A DNA stretch of 64,000 nt from NCBI GenBank assembly GCA_014526335.1, contig JACTAT010000307.1, positions 62,001-126,000 of the forward strand. Direction: 5' to 3'. Below, piece by piece: positions 44,730-56,781 of the stretch (its first letter is position 1; each line of letters begins with the position of its first letter). The DNA is from Chrysaora quinquecirrha (Eukaryota; Cnidaria; Scyphozoa; Semaeostomeae; Pelagiidae). Position numbers and translations under genes: made by a program. The notes under the pieces were generated by a model that was given only the letters and a program-made list of their open reading frames with translations, was not told the DNA's origin and ran no database searches.

Positions 44730-47700
44730 ATGGAGGTCGAACAGGAGCAAAAACAAAATCAAGGATCTGATTTCTCGCAAGGAGACCTGCCAGAGCTTTT
44801 AGCACAATACTACATGAGACTTTTTCCTTATAATGAGTTCTATAAATGGCTATCTTATGGGGAAGGTAAGTACAGCAGTATACCGGTACACTGTTTTGAA
44901 AGCGTGCATCGTAAATTTAGTGCTTCTCGCTCTTTTTGTTTAGTTTGTGGTGTTCATGATGTTTCTAGCTATAATAAGCTGCAAACTATAACTTTGTACC
45001 CCTTTGCTTTGCAATTGCAAATTTAGAATTGCAATCTTATAAATTATAGGGTACACATAAAAAGTTGGTTAGGCTATCATGGATGCCGTGCCATGACCAT
45101 CGCACGGTACCGTGAAAAACCATCTTGTATTGATTCGTGTTAGTTATCATATTTTCATATCATGGCGAGAAGAGCACACACATATATCCTATGGGGATAT
45201 TGGACTCTTCAAATAATCCTATTGGTCTTCCCACTTTATTCGACCAGCTGATTTTGTTTAAAACACAATGTCAATTCAGCTTCTCTTTTCAATTGGTTCA
45301 TTTCGAGCCGCATCTGGGTATAAGTTCTGCCTTAGTTCATTGTTTCGGTCTGTTTCTGACGTTCATACTCTGAGGAGTGTCAGACGAAAAAAGCTTTTAA
45401 GTATGCCCGAAAATGATTCCCTTTTAATCACAATTTTACCCAAATATTTTCATATCATGGCGAGAAGAGCACACATATATATCCTATGGGGATGTCAGAG
45501 ATATATAAGCAAGCAAGCAAGCAGTCTTTATTTGTTAATGCAGGTCAGGGGTTCTGGCAGCTATACAGCTGATGTGGACCTGCAGCGGGAGTAGCCGTCA
45601 CTGCCGAAAGTGTAATAATAAATAAACCACAAATGTGCGGATAAAATGGGTTTCATTGCCAAAAAGCAATTATTTAGCAATAAACTCCAATGAACTATCA
45701 CTGTTGGTTGCCTGTTGCTATTTTTTTTTAAATAAATTTAAAACTTTTGTCTTTAAATTTTTTCATTTTTCATCTTTATTTTAAGACTGCAAGTTTTTAT
45801 ATACTCCACCTTAATATACTGTACTTATCTTAAATACCTTTTTGTTTTTTGTAGATCCAAAAATGTATTTTTCGTTGAGAGAGTTTTCTTTTACCCTGAA
45901 AGACGATGTTTACATTAGATATCTTTCATTTGCTGACCAAGACGAAATGGAAAAAGAAATTCAAAAACGAAAACCATACAAAATAGATATTGGTGCAGTA
46001 TATTCACACAAGGTGAGAAATGTCATATACAAAGCTATGTTTTGCCAGTAAATCAAACTGGTGTTTTTTTGACCCCCCTTTGTGTGAATCAATGGGATAT
46101 CTTGTTAGTGTGCTGCTGTTGCTGGGCTGTTGCTCAAATTTTCTAATTGTTAAACAGGTGGTTTTTTATTTTTTCTATTTGTTTTTTGACTTTCCATAGT
46201 TGTAAGTACAACTCTTCTAATGTATCTTTTTTATCTTTTTACAATCATTTTAGACCCCATTACACTATGCCGGTAGGTGACCAGTACGATACAAAACTAT
46301 ACCGTTTTGGCTTGTGTCTACACTATACTGGTACAATTTTGAGGTGAACAAGAAATGAAATAAATATGATACGCTAACCAGCTTTGCTAACCAGCTTCAT
46401 CTGAAAATGGCATAGTGTAAACGGTTGAATGCAATACACTTTGATACCGCTTTTCTGAGGTTAAAACAATTTTTTGTTCTTGTTGACATGAAGCAATAGA
46501 TTTCAGACAAAAAATTGTGACCTTACTCATCATGTTCATTTTATACCAGCAGAGTGGAAACAAGGACACAAATTTCCCCATTAGACTTGATATCATTCGG
46601 TATTCATTACATACCAGCATAGTGTAAATGGGGCCTTAATTTTATATGACGTTTCCAACCACATTACACATCTTTGTCTGTTAATGCCTACCTACCAAAG
46701 AAATGAATGCAGTCTTCCTGTCAATTGACACAGTTCAGTACTCAGTGTTGAGAAAGCAGTTTGATGCCAGTTGGAGGCAACCCAAAGGCTCTTCTTCTAT
46801 AGCTGCTACCTGTCACCATTAAAATAATGCTAGGAAATTTAAACTGCTATTAGTCAAAACAATTCAAAATTATTGAACTATCTGGAGTCACGTAATGCTG
46901 AAGCAGAATTCAGAAGACATTAGTACTTTTGGATTTCTGAGTATTTTGCTTTGAACTTTCAGCCTAAAGATCATAAGGCCTTGGGAGTAGGTGTCTTCAA
47001 AGCTAATGAAAAGGAATTAGTTTTTGACATCGATATGACAGATTACGATGAAATACGAACTTGTTGTAGGTAAGTGACAGTCCTTGACTTTTTTATCTAC
47101 TATCCTGTAGAAGTAGATAAGTTTGGGTTCCATGGATTTAGCCTTAAAGAAGACCTATCAACTTCTTTGAATATTGCCAAGAAGAGAAAGGATTTGAATA
47201 AGCGTACAGATGGCATACAGTTCATTTCTACCGTATTATCCCAGTTAATGTCTGTGCAGTACAATGGAAGATATTCAGTACAGTGGAGGTATATACTCAA
47301 TACAACAATGGACAAATGTCATCAGTACAGTTAGAAGGACATCATCAATACAGTGAAGGGATATAATCAGGACAGTGGAGGATATTCAGTGTGGTGTAGG
47401 GATATCATTGGTACAGTATAGTTAGTACTGAACATCATACACCTTACTGATGACATCCTTCCATTGTGATGATATTTCTCCATTGTACTGATTATCCACC
47501 ACTGTACTGCACACCCTCCACTATGCTGCATTGACATTACCCGAGGTGTGTATAGCCCTGGTTATGGGTTGCATTTTTAACTGAGATGATGCCATGATGC
47601 CTTGACAGCCTCTTAAAACATTGTCAGTACCAATCATGTCTTTAATTTCTGAGAAAAGAAATGCATGTACTTATTTCACAAATCCAACATCAAATTAACA

Positions 47701-48534
47701 ACTTGTGATCCCAGCAATTAACATGTAAGATTTTAGACTTAACCGGTTAGCACTAATTCTTGAATTACCAAGACAGGATTGTTTTCACTGGACAAAATAT
47801 ATTTTTCTGTTAAGAATGATTTCCTGGACCATGTTGAAATAATTGTTTTATTCTTGTAGTGGAGCTTCAATCTGCCATAAATGTTGGCCTTTGATGACAT
47901 TAGCAATCAGAATAATTGATCGAGCACTGACTGGTACTTTTCAATTTTCTTTTAATTTCTGAGAAATAATTATATATAAATCTCATTCAAAAGGATCTTT
48001 TATCCATTCGCTTTATCAGGCTAATTTTATTCCATTTTTATATCTATAATGTAACATCATACATTAGGATACTTTGTCTGTTATTCTCTAAGTTTGCCTT
48101 TAATCGATAACTGTTGAATTTATCTTCTTTAAGAAAGGTGTCTTGAGACTACTGACTGTGTTAGCTTTTGATCCTGTGATTAATTGACAGTGATTGGCTT
48201 AGGGCCCGGCTTTGATATGTTCATCTCGCTTGACTTTGCAGACAGTCATGGTAGCAGCCCGTTCAAGTCACGCTGTTGACTGCCCTAATTAGCACGCCAC
48301 TTTTCGGAATATAAAGAGCTGTTTAGATATAGTATTTCTGAGATATTTTCATCATATTGTTATGAGGTTTCTTTTTTATACGTTCTTTTTAATCTAGAGG
48401 ATTTTGGCTTTAAACATCGTCTTTGGGTGTACAGTGGGCGACGAGGAGTGCATTGTTGGGTTTGCGATGAAGAAGCTCGAAAACTGTCTCAAGCTGCTAG
48501 AACGGCAATTGCAGAGTATCTCAGCATCATCAAG
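44730..48534 (+). CDS. PRIM1: DNA primase small catalytic subunit, 5' half
   Basis: Five exons, 44730-44865, 45855-46012, 46963-47069, 47860-47933 and 48398-48534, give 204 residues in one frame with GT-AG introns. The start is the ATG at 44,730, followed by a short acidic leader and then [22 protein letters not shown]. Key family features are [29 protein letters not shown], the catalytic aspartates in FDIDMTDYD (D120, D122), the zinc-binding CC...CHKCW, and [12 protein letters not shown] (R173, R174, H177), which lines the nucleotide site. With PRIM2 and DNA polymerase alpha the enzyme makes RNA primers in the nucleus. Family length is about 420 residues, so slightly under half is present. 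The remaining exons are not recognisable between 48,535 and the N run at 50,342. Confidence 0.93.
45149..45492 (+). repeat. 50-bp direct duplication around a dispersed repeat
   Basis: ATATTTTCATATCATGGCGAGAAGAGCACAC...TATATCCTATGGGGAT occurs at 45,149-45,199 and again at 45,444-45,492. The 245 bp between contain the dispersed family also found at 34,225-34,380 (here 45,290-45,415). It lies in primase intron 1. Confidence 0.75.
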
Positions 48535-48566
48535 GTAAAAAGAAAATGAGTTTTTACCATCCAGCA

Positions 48567-48945
48567 TACACTCTTTTTTTTTATAAGAATATTGTTTATA
48601 AGAATATTCAGGCTCAGAATCATCCTATTTTTAAGAATATTGTAAGAATATGCTCAGCCTCAGCTCTCCCATATTTCTGTATCATTTTTCAGCAGATGCC
48701 TGTTTTGCAATGTTAGAACGAAACTTCATGATTGTTAACTACATTCTTTTTGTTCTAATAGTTAAATATTTCTTTCGCTCGACCATATGAGATGATTTTT
48801 CTTTTAACTATGTTCCCCTACAACCGCATATCAGATTTGAAAAATAAGAATACTTTAAGAATAAATTCAGGCTCAAAACGAACATTTTTTAAGAATATTG
48901 AGGCTGGACAAAATTTAAAGTATTCTTATAAAAAAAAAGAGTGTA
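48567..48945. mobile_element. TA-flanked MITE, AAGAATA word type (long copy)
   Basis: Terminal inverted repeats TACACTCTTTTTTTTTATAAG and TTATAAAAAAAAAGAGTGTA lie at the ends with TA borders. AAGAATA/AAGAAT words occur eight times in direct orientation and once inverted (TATTCTTATA). The phrases TTCAGGCTCAGAAT and ATTCAGGCTCAAAAC are repeated near both ends. It starts 33 bp after primase exon 5. Confidence 0.83.
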
Positions 48946-49683
48946 CCCATAAAAACTCGAACCTCGAAGGAACGAACAGAAGAAAATTGTTCGAGTTATA
49001 GAATGTTCAGTGGCTCTTGATGAGTTTGAGTTTTAGCGAGTTTGTAAGGCTGGTTCATGTTTACGATTACGTGACAAAGTATCATGAAATGCAACGTTTT
49101 CGATGGAGAATGCAGTGTGCTATCACAGAAAAGTGTTTTGATGCAAGGAGATTGAACGAATTCAGATGCTTTTGTAACTGTCCCTTTACGCAATAAATGT
49201 TCGAGTTAATGAATGTTCAGTGGCTCTTAATGAGTTCGAGTTATAGCGAGTTTTTAAGGCTCTTTCATATTTAAGATTATGTGACAAAATACCAGTACAT
49301 GCAACTTTTTCGATGAAGAGAAGTATGCCATCACAGAAAAGTGTTTGATACAAGGAATTTGAGTGAATTCAGATGCTTTTGTAACTGCCCCTTCACGCAA
49401 AAAATGATCCAGTTATTGAAAAAAAAAACGGCGAAAGAGGGTAAAGAAATGGTTCAAGATAACGAATGTTCATGTTGTTGAGTTCTCAGGGACTCCAGTT
49501 AATGACTGTTTTATGTGAAGGTTAAAGGAAAGGTTCAAGGGAAATGTAAAAACAGTTTGAGCTGACGAAAGTTCCAGTTACGGGAGGGACAAATCACCGG
49601 GATTATACTGTATAGTATTTGAATTAAACAGATTTCAAGATTGCAATGAATAGCGGAAAACATCTTAAGATTATACCACGTTG

Positions 49684-50070
49684 TTACCCCCGGGGGGGGG
49701 GTACATGACTTATGAATGGACGGGGATGTGCCGCCCAGATGTCGGAAACCCACCTATTTCTAATGTAAACCTTCGCAAAACAGACCGTATTTTATGAGTA
49801 AAAATAAGCGGAATATGAGAATAGTAAGACTTTCTAGACCTTATTACTGCTTAATATTGTACAACGAACATATTTCACGCGATTTTACCAGTTTTTTTGA
49901 CCGAAATAAAGTTAAACTTTCGACCTTTCTTCAATTTGCCACCCACTTTTATGGGGTCTTGTTTAACTTAAAATCATACCATGTTAAGAGAATTTCAGGG
50001 CCGAAAACCCACCCATATGGGTGGCACATACTCGTACCCAAATTATACTAAGTACCCCCGGGGGTTTTAC
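49684..50070. mobile_element. foldback MITE with TACCCCCGGGGG ends
   Basis: The left end TTACCCCCGGGGGGGGGGTAC and the right end GTACCCCCGGGGGTTTTAC are mutually complementary. Inside them GGGATGTGCCGCCCAGATG...AAACCCACC pairs loosely with AAAACCCACCCATATGGGTGGCACATACTCG. The G/C-only tips contrast with the AT-rich middle. It is non-coding and lies just before the assembly gap. Confidence 0.65.
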
Positions 50071-50341
50071 TTACTGCCTATTGGCTTTGCTTGTTACTGT
50101 ACAGTATAACCCCGCTAAATGTAATCGCTTATTACACATTCACGAATAAAACTAGACAATGCGTAAAAGTTTTCCCTGGACCAACAAAGCAGAAGTTTCA
50201 TTGTTATATCGTACTTTGCTTATCAACTTTTAATTATGAGGTCCTCGATTACTTTTAACAAGGTTACATTACTTAATGAATGGCTAAGTTGGTTAGTATA
50301 ACTGAAGTTTTTTCATTTAAATGCTCTAGGGTGGTGAAAAT

Positions 50342-50841
50342 NNNNNNNNNNNNNNNNNNNNNNNNNNNNNNNNNNNNNNNNNNNNNNNNNNNNNNNNNNN
50401 NNNNNNNNNNNNNNNNNNNNNNNNNNNNNNNNNNNNNNNNNNNNNNNNNNNNNNNNNNNNNNNNNNNNNNNNNNNNNNNNNNNNNNNNNNNNNNNNNNNN
50501 NNNNNNNNNNNNNNNNNNNNNNNNNNNNNNNNNNNNNNNNNNNNNNNNNNNNNNNNNNNNNNNNNNNNNNNNNNNNNNNNNNNNNNNNNNNNNNNNNNNN
50601 NNNNNNNNNNNNNNNNNNNNNNNNNNNNNNNNNNNNNNNNNNNNNNNNNNNNNNNNNNNNNNNNNNNNNNNNNNNNNNNNNNNNNNNNNNNNNNNNNNNN
50701 NNNNNNNNNNNNNNNNNNNNNNNNNNNNNNNNNNNNNNNNNNNNNNNNNNNNNNNNNNNNNNNNNNNNNNNNNNNNNNNNNNNNNNNNNNNNNNNNNNNN
50801 NNNNNNNNNNNNNNNNNNNNNNNNNNNNNNNNNNNNNNNNN
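50342..50841. other. assembly gap of exactly 500 N
   Basis: There are exactly 500 unknown bases. A round number suggests a placeholder of unknown true size rather than a measured gap. Primase lacks its 3' half on the left and the EFCAB2-like gene lacks its 5' part on the right, so real sequence is missing here or the two contigs are wrongly joined. Confidence 0.98.
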
Positions 50842-51204
50842 GTTAACGTAGAGATTTCTCTACTGATCGGCAGAATTTCCAGGCACAATCAAAGTCACTG
50901 GGTCGAAATCTTTCAAATGTCTATTAAAGGCGGGAAAATATGACTAATTTTTATTCCATTACCGTCACTCTAACTAAATGCATGTTTGGTTTTTTATTAT
51001 TCAATGAAAACCATTCTTTTCGAAATAGTTAATGGAATTATTATGCTTAACGGCCTTTAACTGAAGACCACTTTTTCTTGCTGTTGGGTTGCGTTGTCTT
51101 ATATCATTTTCAGCAATGTTCTTTCAAACATCATGCGTTTTATTTTTTTTCTTAGTTCTGCCAACTAAGTCAATTTGCTCCCGTTACGATATTTTACATC
51201 TTAG

Positions 51205-51320
51205 GAGAACCATTTACTCAAGAAGAAATGGAAGAAATGATTTCAGCTGCAGTTGATCCTGATAAAGGAATTGTATATTATAAAGATTATGTTTCACTTA
51301 TGGCAGTAGATGACCAGTAA
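51205..51320 (+). CDS. EFCAB2: last exon of an EF-hand protein like EFCAB2/DRC8
   Basis: After TTTTACATCTTAG an exon with phase 1 reads EPFTQEEMEEMISAAVDPDK then YYKDYVSLMAVDDQ and TAA at 51,318-51,320. The GEPFxQEEMEEMxSAA...YKDY phrase is the C-terminal EF-hand of EFCAB2, the dynein regulatory complex subunit DRC8 of motile cilia. The calcium loop looks incomplete (DPDKGIVYYKDY), as in that family. Other calmodulin-like proteins end differently. Earlier exons (about 125 residues expected) are not found between the gap and here. Confidence 0.78.
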
Positions 51321-54176
51321 CACAAACGCACATGACCACATTCAACTTGTGTATAGGTGGTAATCTTCAACTGATGCTTGTGATGCAGCTTTTTAGATAC
51401 AACGATTTTATTGTATTTTTCTTGCAGTTATTCAATAACCGCTTCATGCATATATCTACCCACTAGATTGGATATTCTAGTTGTTCATAGTTTATAATTT
51501 ATCTTCTTTTAGATTTTCATTCATTTTTTCCCCATTTTTCCTTTGTGCTATTCAACGTTATGACCCTATTCTGGCAATTCATAAATTATATTTCAGAAGA
51601 TACACTGGCAGATACAAAACCCGCTAACAATACTTTTATTCAAGATTACGATTAGCAGAGCTGAAAAAAGTATGGCCGTTGAGTGCATATTTGAATGAAA
51701 TAAATGCGAAAGAAAGCATAATGGATGAAGAAATAGCAGTAGAATTTCTTGCATTGATGTGCGTATGTAGATTTCGATTTGACTGCATTGATGATTTCGT
51801 GAAACGAGGAATTTTTTTGCGTGAATGCGTGAATCTAAACTCCTGCGTGTCGCGTGAAATGCTTTGGTACGGCTCGTGATATCGTGATTTACAATATTGG
51901 CGACATAATTGAGAGGTTGCTTGAGTGCAGGAATGCCGTTTTATCCATGAAGCATTGTCGGCTAACTATATTTCTGTCATTCTCTCATATGATGAATTAA
52001 TTAAGTCCCCTAAAATCTTAATTTTGTGTATTCCCTGTTACAAACTCGTCGAAGAAAGAATTTTTCAAAGCCAATCATTTAGATATATAAAGTTAAACAT
52101 CCTGAACATTGACCCTGCTCATAGTTTCGGGGAGCAACGCGAGAAGTTGCTTGCACGTGAAAATGAATTTTTATCTTGCGTGATTGCGTGAATCGTCGAA
52201 AAATTGCGCGTGAACGCGTGATTTTGCACCCCCCCCCCTTGGGGGGCCTCTATGTATATATATTGCAGGGTTTCACCAAAAGAATAACAGCTGCAGGATA
52301 GCGAGATATCATTAACGAATCCTATATATTTGGCGTCTACATCTGAGTAACACTGCTGCAACGTAAACTCAATTACGTGTCAACCTCGGTTTTGATCTTA
52401 CAATTGCTTATTGATTCCAAATCCGAGATGGGTCGGAGGTTTCGATTGATGTATGGTGAGTACGATTTTACTGAACTTCTCCCAAATCATAACAGCATCA
52501 CGATGACGTCGTCATCGTAAGAAATGCTTATTTTGATAAAACATTTTGCTTAGAAACTGTACTTATCAACATAAGTAGTAGAATAAGCCCATAGTATCTG
52601 TAGAGTAAGCTATTTAAATATTTCACTCTGCAAATATTTCAATTGCTTACATTTTTATAAAGATTTAAGCCAGGGGGTTGAATCTCAATTAATTACCCCC
52701 GAAAGGGATTGCTATGGATGATGAGAAGGGCATCTAGGGAACAATGTCCGGGACGATAGAATAGATAAATTGGCAAGTACGAGGCAGACCTTCCTCAGTC
52801 AATATCATCAGTGTTCGGTGTACGGTCGTTTTCAAGTTGCCCTTCCCTCCCTCCCTTTGGATAGTGCTTATTCTGCCAGTGTCTTTTCAAGTCATCTACA
52901 ACCTTTGTTTTCTTCTACTACTCCTCTCTCGTTTGCCACTTCCTTCAGTGGTGAGCAAGGTGCATTAGCCATCGACTATAAAGTGTTTTTTGTGGTCAGG
53001 CAGTTGACGGGTAGCTGATGCTTGAGGGCTGGGGGCAGAAGGGGTGTATTCAGTGGATCGGAAATTCTTTTGTCCCTGTCACTGACTTTAAGGGCCGCTT
53101 AGGGGCTTATAAGCTAGATGAGCAAGGGCCATATAAGGGTAATGCATATGCTCCAGAAGCCCTTTGGAGGCCATCTCATTTGGCTGATGCACAAATGCCC
53201 AATTTCCTGACAGGGTTTTGGTTAATTGTGTTTACAGTATCCTGGAGGGGAGGATTAAACAACGTAGCACTATGAACATCTTTGATGAGATATCAACATT
53301 ATTCGGACTCAAATAAAGTGAGTTTGCATAATAATTATATTACAATATTTAAGTCCATTATTTTCATGAAGATCAGTCATTCAAACAGACCGTGTAAAAA
53401 TACAGCAAAATTATTATTGAAACTGATGAAAATATTTTCCTTCTTCTGTGCAATAGGAAATCCAGTTGCCATGACAACATGTGGCTGTCCAGCCATCTGG
53501 AAATGGCGCTTTGTTATGAAATTGAAAACATCACTTGAAAGTTTTATGCCCAACACAATTAACCTGTATTTCACTTCACTCTCGCAAGAAAGTTTATAGC
53601 CACTGTCAAGAAATTCTGCAGCAAAAAGGTAACAAAAAATCAAATTCAACCTTTTCTGTGCTTTACGCTACTTGGAGTTTATGAAAGATATACAGTAGTG
53701 CTCTAATAACATCGTTTTAATACGAATTTGAGGCATAAGGTTGGATATTCATATCGAGGGTATATTCCTGCTAGGCCAATCTTGATTGGATTTTTGTGGG
53801 CGTGAACAAATAGGAATTTATGACTGTCCAAGTTGACAATACATATGGGCTAGGAGTGTGGTGTCCCGAGTGTGTTTAACTGTTTAATGTACCTGTGTAG
53901 TGCGTACAATTTGACCCTCTGTTCCCAGACGGAATAAACGGGGGTACAAAATGAATGAGGTTGGAAAGTGTGCCCTGCTTGTCAAGCTTGGTTGCTAGGC
54001 CTATAGTATAGATAATTTCTGTAGAAACAAAATTTTTCGAAATCGCAAGATATCAATTTTTCGATGCGAGAATCGTATAAAGCACCCAAAAATTTTTTGT
54101 TTTACTGTTTTACTATCTTTACTGTTTTATCTATTCTACTATCGCAATGTTTTACTATCTCAGCGCTTGTATAATC
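51321..54176. other. intergenic, no gene recognised
   Basis: Two stretches are rich in GCGTGAA words (51,800-51,860 and 52,138-52,225), and a C9-TT-G6 tract lies near 52,229. Open frames at 52,770-53,275 do not match a family I recognise. On the minus strand 53,615-53,450 reads as a plausible exon after a CTGCAG acceptor but lacks a clear donor. Confidence 0.5.
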
Positions 54177-54310
54177 GATTTTACGAGCGTTCGAAGTTCA
54201 CGATTTTATAAGGGCTTTGACCGTGTGGGGTAAAAAGTTTCACCAAGTTCATTTTCTGCGGTCAAAGCCTTGATGAAATAGGGAACTTTGACTGCTCATA
54301 AAATTAAGAA
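54177..54310. repeat. foldback repeat with GACCG...CGGTC core, second copy
   Basis: TTTTACGAGCGTTCGAAGTTC and TTTTATAAGGGCTTTGACCG on the left pair with CGGTCAAAGCCTTGATGAAAT and GGGAACTTTGACTGCTCATAAAAT on the right. It is the same design as 22,075-22,202. It lies in intergenic DNA. Confidence 0.65.
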
Positions 54311-56115
54311 CATAAGCGCCAGGACAGTGAAACTTTGTACCTTAACTAAGTTTTGGCTATTATTATTTCGAAGAAAAGGAATGGCAACAGGCTGTCCGCC
54401 GGATCGAAGATGCTTGTGTCGAAGTTTTGGCTGCTTTATAGGAACGGAAAATCTTGTGTGGTATATGTAGTATAAAACATGAAAAAGTCATCAATCTTCT
54501 TGATGGTAATCATTTCACGCATATTTCCACGGGAGAAAGTCGAACGACGGAACTCCCAGTAGATCACTCTGTGCTGAGGGGTATTTTACAGTCCAAAGGC
54601 AAATAATAAGATTTCCAAGGATCTCGTGAATACAATAGGTATGAAGTATACATGGATATCCAGGGGAGAATCACCCATCGTAGTTTCATGTCCTGTAAAC
54701 TATTATATGCTAGAAATAACGTCTTTGCCCTCCACGCTATGATTCCCACCCTTATTTTAATATATTTTCATTAGCAACAAAAGTTGAATGATATTGAAGT
54801 TTGTTTTCAATTTTTCATTCTTTCAATTCTTTCACGAAATAAGATTTTGATATTACATCTTAGCTGATGTTTATATTTTCATGAATTCAAATTTGGATTT
54901 ACCAAAGAAACGACATTTTTCAGAATCGTGAGAATTTTAAGGCTTCTTAGAAACTACTTAATCAAAAATCCGCAATATTGAATGGAGATTTTTTAGAGCG
55001 AGGTCAACCTAGAGCCTGGAGCAAGTCCATCTTTTAAAGTACCGCGCGACAGAGATCTACACGATTGTTTTTTGATCTGAGTGGACTCTCAGGAATGCAA
55101 AGCCTATCAGCTTACTAACCATTTGATAATTTTCCGTTTCAACAGCTTAAAACTTAAAAACAAAGCTACGAGTTTGTTTTTCAATTTCATAATGAGTTTC
55201 TAGATTAGATTTGTCACCCGTAGTTCGATTGTGTATCGCTTATTACAACTAAAAAGACAACAACATCGCCCATTGTACTACATGAGATAGACAACAAAGA
55301 TTGTGCCTGTAACATTCTTCTGGTGTAGCCTGATCCATGGGGTTATCTTCAAGCAGGATTTTGGAGCGCCCTGGCTTTTCTCCTTTCTAAACATTGTCAG
55401 CTTTTGCGGACAGCCTCGTTTTCATTTGCTTCACAGCTCGGATTCGTCTTTGCGCTTCACCTTAATGTCTGTACAGCCCTCCCGGTGTATGGTCATAGTT
55501 GCACGCCCTGAAGCCTTGCTCTCACATATAGCACACTGTCAGATATCCTGGCCTTGCGATGCTTTCGGTTACGGTTCGGTTACGGTATAAATGAGAACAC
55601 GAATTTAGAATGGGCTATCCAGCCATTAAGGTGTTTTTTGCGATTATCGGCGTTGATCGCAGACAGGCTTTCTTTTTGGCTACAAGTGATTCATGAGAAA
55701 TGACACGAGATAAGCCATCTCTGAACGGATTGCTCCCACTGATGATTGCAGATCATTAAATTCCGTCTGAGTGACAAACTTGCGCTTCGAATTGCTTTTC
55801 TTGTCTTGTGGTAGGGATTGGTAGACTGATCTTCTTGGATCACAAGTTCGTTTTCTATGATGATGGCGATGATTTCGTTGTCTTTTTCGATCGAGTGGAA
55901 ATGACGCTCGGAAAATACCGAGGAAAACTGGGTAGTGGCACTTACTATTTTTTATTGATTGCTGTCAAGAGCGAGTTGAAATAGAGAATAGGAATATAAC
56001 TCTAGTTAAAACGTAATAAGCTGTTCTGCGCACAGCGAGCCTCGATGCGGAGTGGAGGTGAGAACAGGGTATTTTTAAAGATTATTCAGTAGGGGGAATG
56101 TAAATAAGGGGCCCC
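54311..56115. other. intergenic, no gene recognised
   Basis: This is AT-rich sequence with scattered short open frames that have neither splice borders nor recognisable motifs. A short repeated 'ttcggttacggttcggttacggt' lies at 55,563-55,586. Confidence 0.5.
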
Positions 56116-56165
56116 GTTATGTCCGAAGGACATATTAAGAGGGTGTCGTCGAACGCATGTATACA
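56116..56165. repeat. left-end fragment of the GTCC-GAA-GGAC repeat
   Basis: TTATGTCCGAAGGACAT, then AAGAGGGTGT and GAACGCATGTAT, match the left end at 24,096-24,150, after which the similarity stops. It is immediately followed by copy B of the repeat from 9,115. Confidence 0.65.
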
Positions 56166-56490
56166 TAGATTAAAGGTACCCATTAGCCATGTTTGAAGAA
56201 TGGGATCAGCTAAGATCAGCCTGAGATAAGCCTAAACATTGCAGCTTGCAGTGTGGATAAATCTCCACAATTGTTCCCTGTGATTCTAGCTGTTTCAGGC
56301 TTTGTTCCTGCTTTCCCCCGCAATCGTCATTGATCCCCATTTAGTTTCAATTTGCTCTCGCTTGTTTGCGGTAATTTCCTTTTTTCTGAGTTGTTCCTCC
56401 ATCTTCTTCGGTGATCCCCTGTTTGTTCCACCTTGTCACCTCTCGTTCTCATTTATTCCCACCGATTTCTACTTTGTCCCTTTTGTTCCC
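56165..56490. repeat. dispersed repeat, copy B (inverted relative to 9,115-9,437)
   Basis: The reverse complement of this stretch follows 9,115-9,437 closely: GGTACC, TAGCCATGTTTGAAGAATG, CAATTGTTCCCTGTGAT, CCCCCGCAATCGTCATTGATC and CTCGCTTGTTTGC. It continues as a pyrimidine-rich TTCCCA-type stretch to about 56,600. It lies just upstream of the DIRS-like element. Confidence 0.65.
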
Positions 56491-56781
56491 TCCGATTCCA
56501 AGTTATTCCCACTTTGTTTCAGCATGCCTACAATGGTTCCATTTAGTTCCGTTTATTCCCACTCATTCCACGAGTTCCCAGCTTTTCTGTTTGTTCCAGA
56601 TTTTAACGCATGCTGGCTAATGGTTTCCTAATGAGTTTGTTGTTCAAGCTGATGCCAAATTTCGAAGACTCGGGACAACCTCTTCGATTGTTTTGGTTGT
56701 ATGCATTTGAATTGCGATTTGTCAGCTAAGTATAATTCATTTTGTATTAAAAATTCATAAATTTTTTCCTTTTCAGCAAAA

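Noticed and set aside
50280..50888. Long open frames on both strands across the N run
   Set aside because: Unknown bases create the apparent frames. Only about 20 codons at each end are real sequence.
52770..53275. Adjacent open frames that might be a gene
   Set aside because: No recognisable domain, no splice borders and a sequence that looks like decayed repeat. Left as unassigned intergenic DNA.
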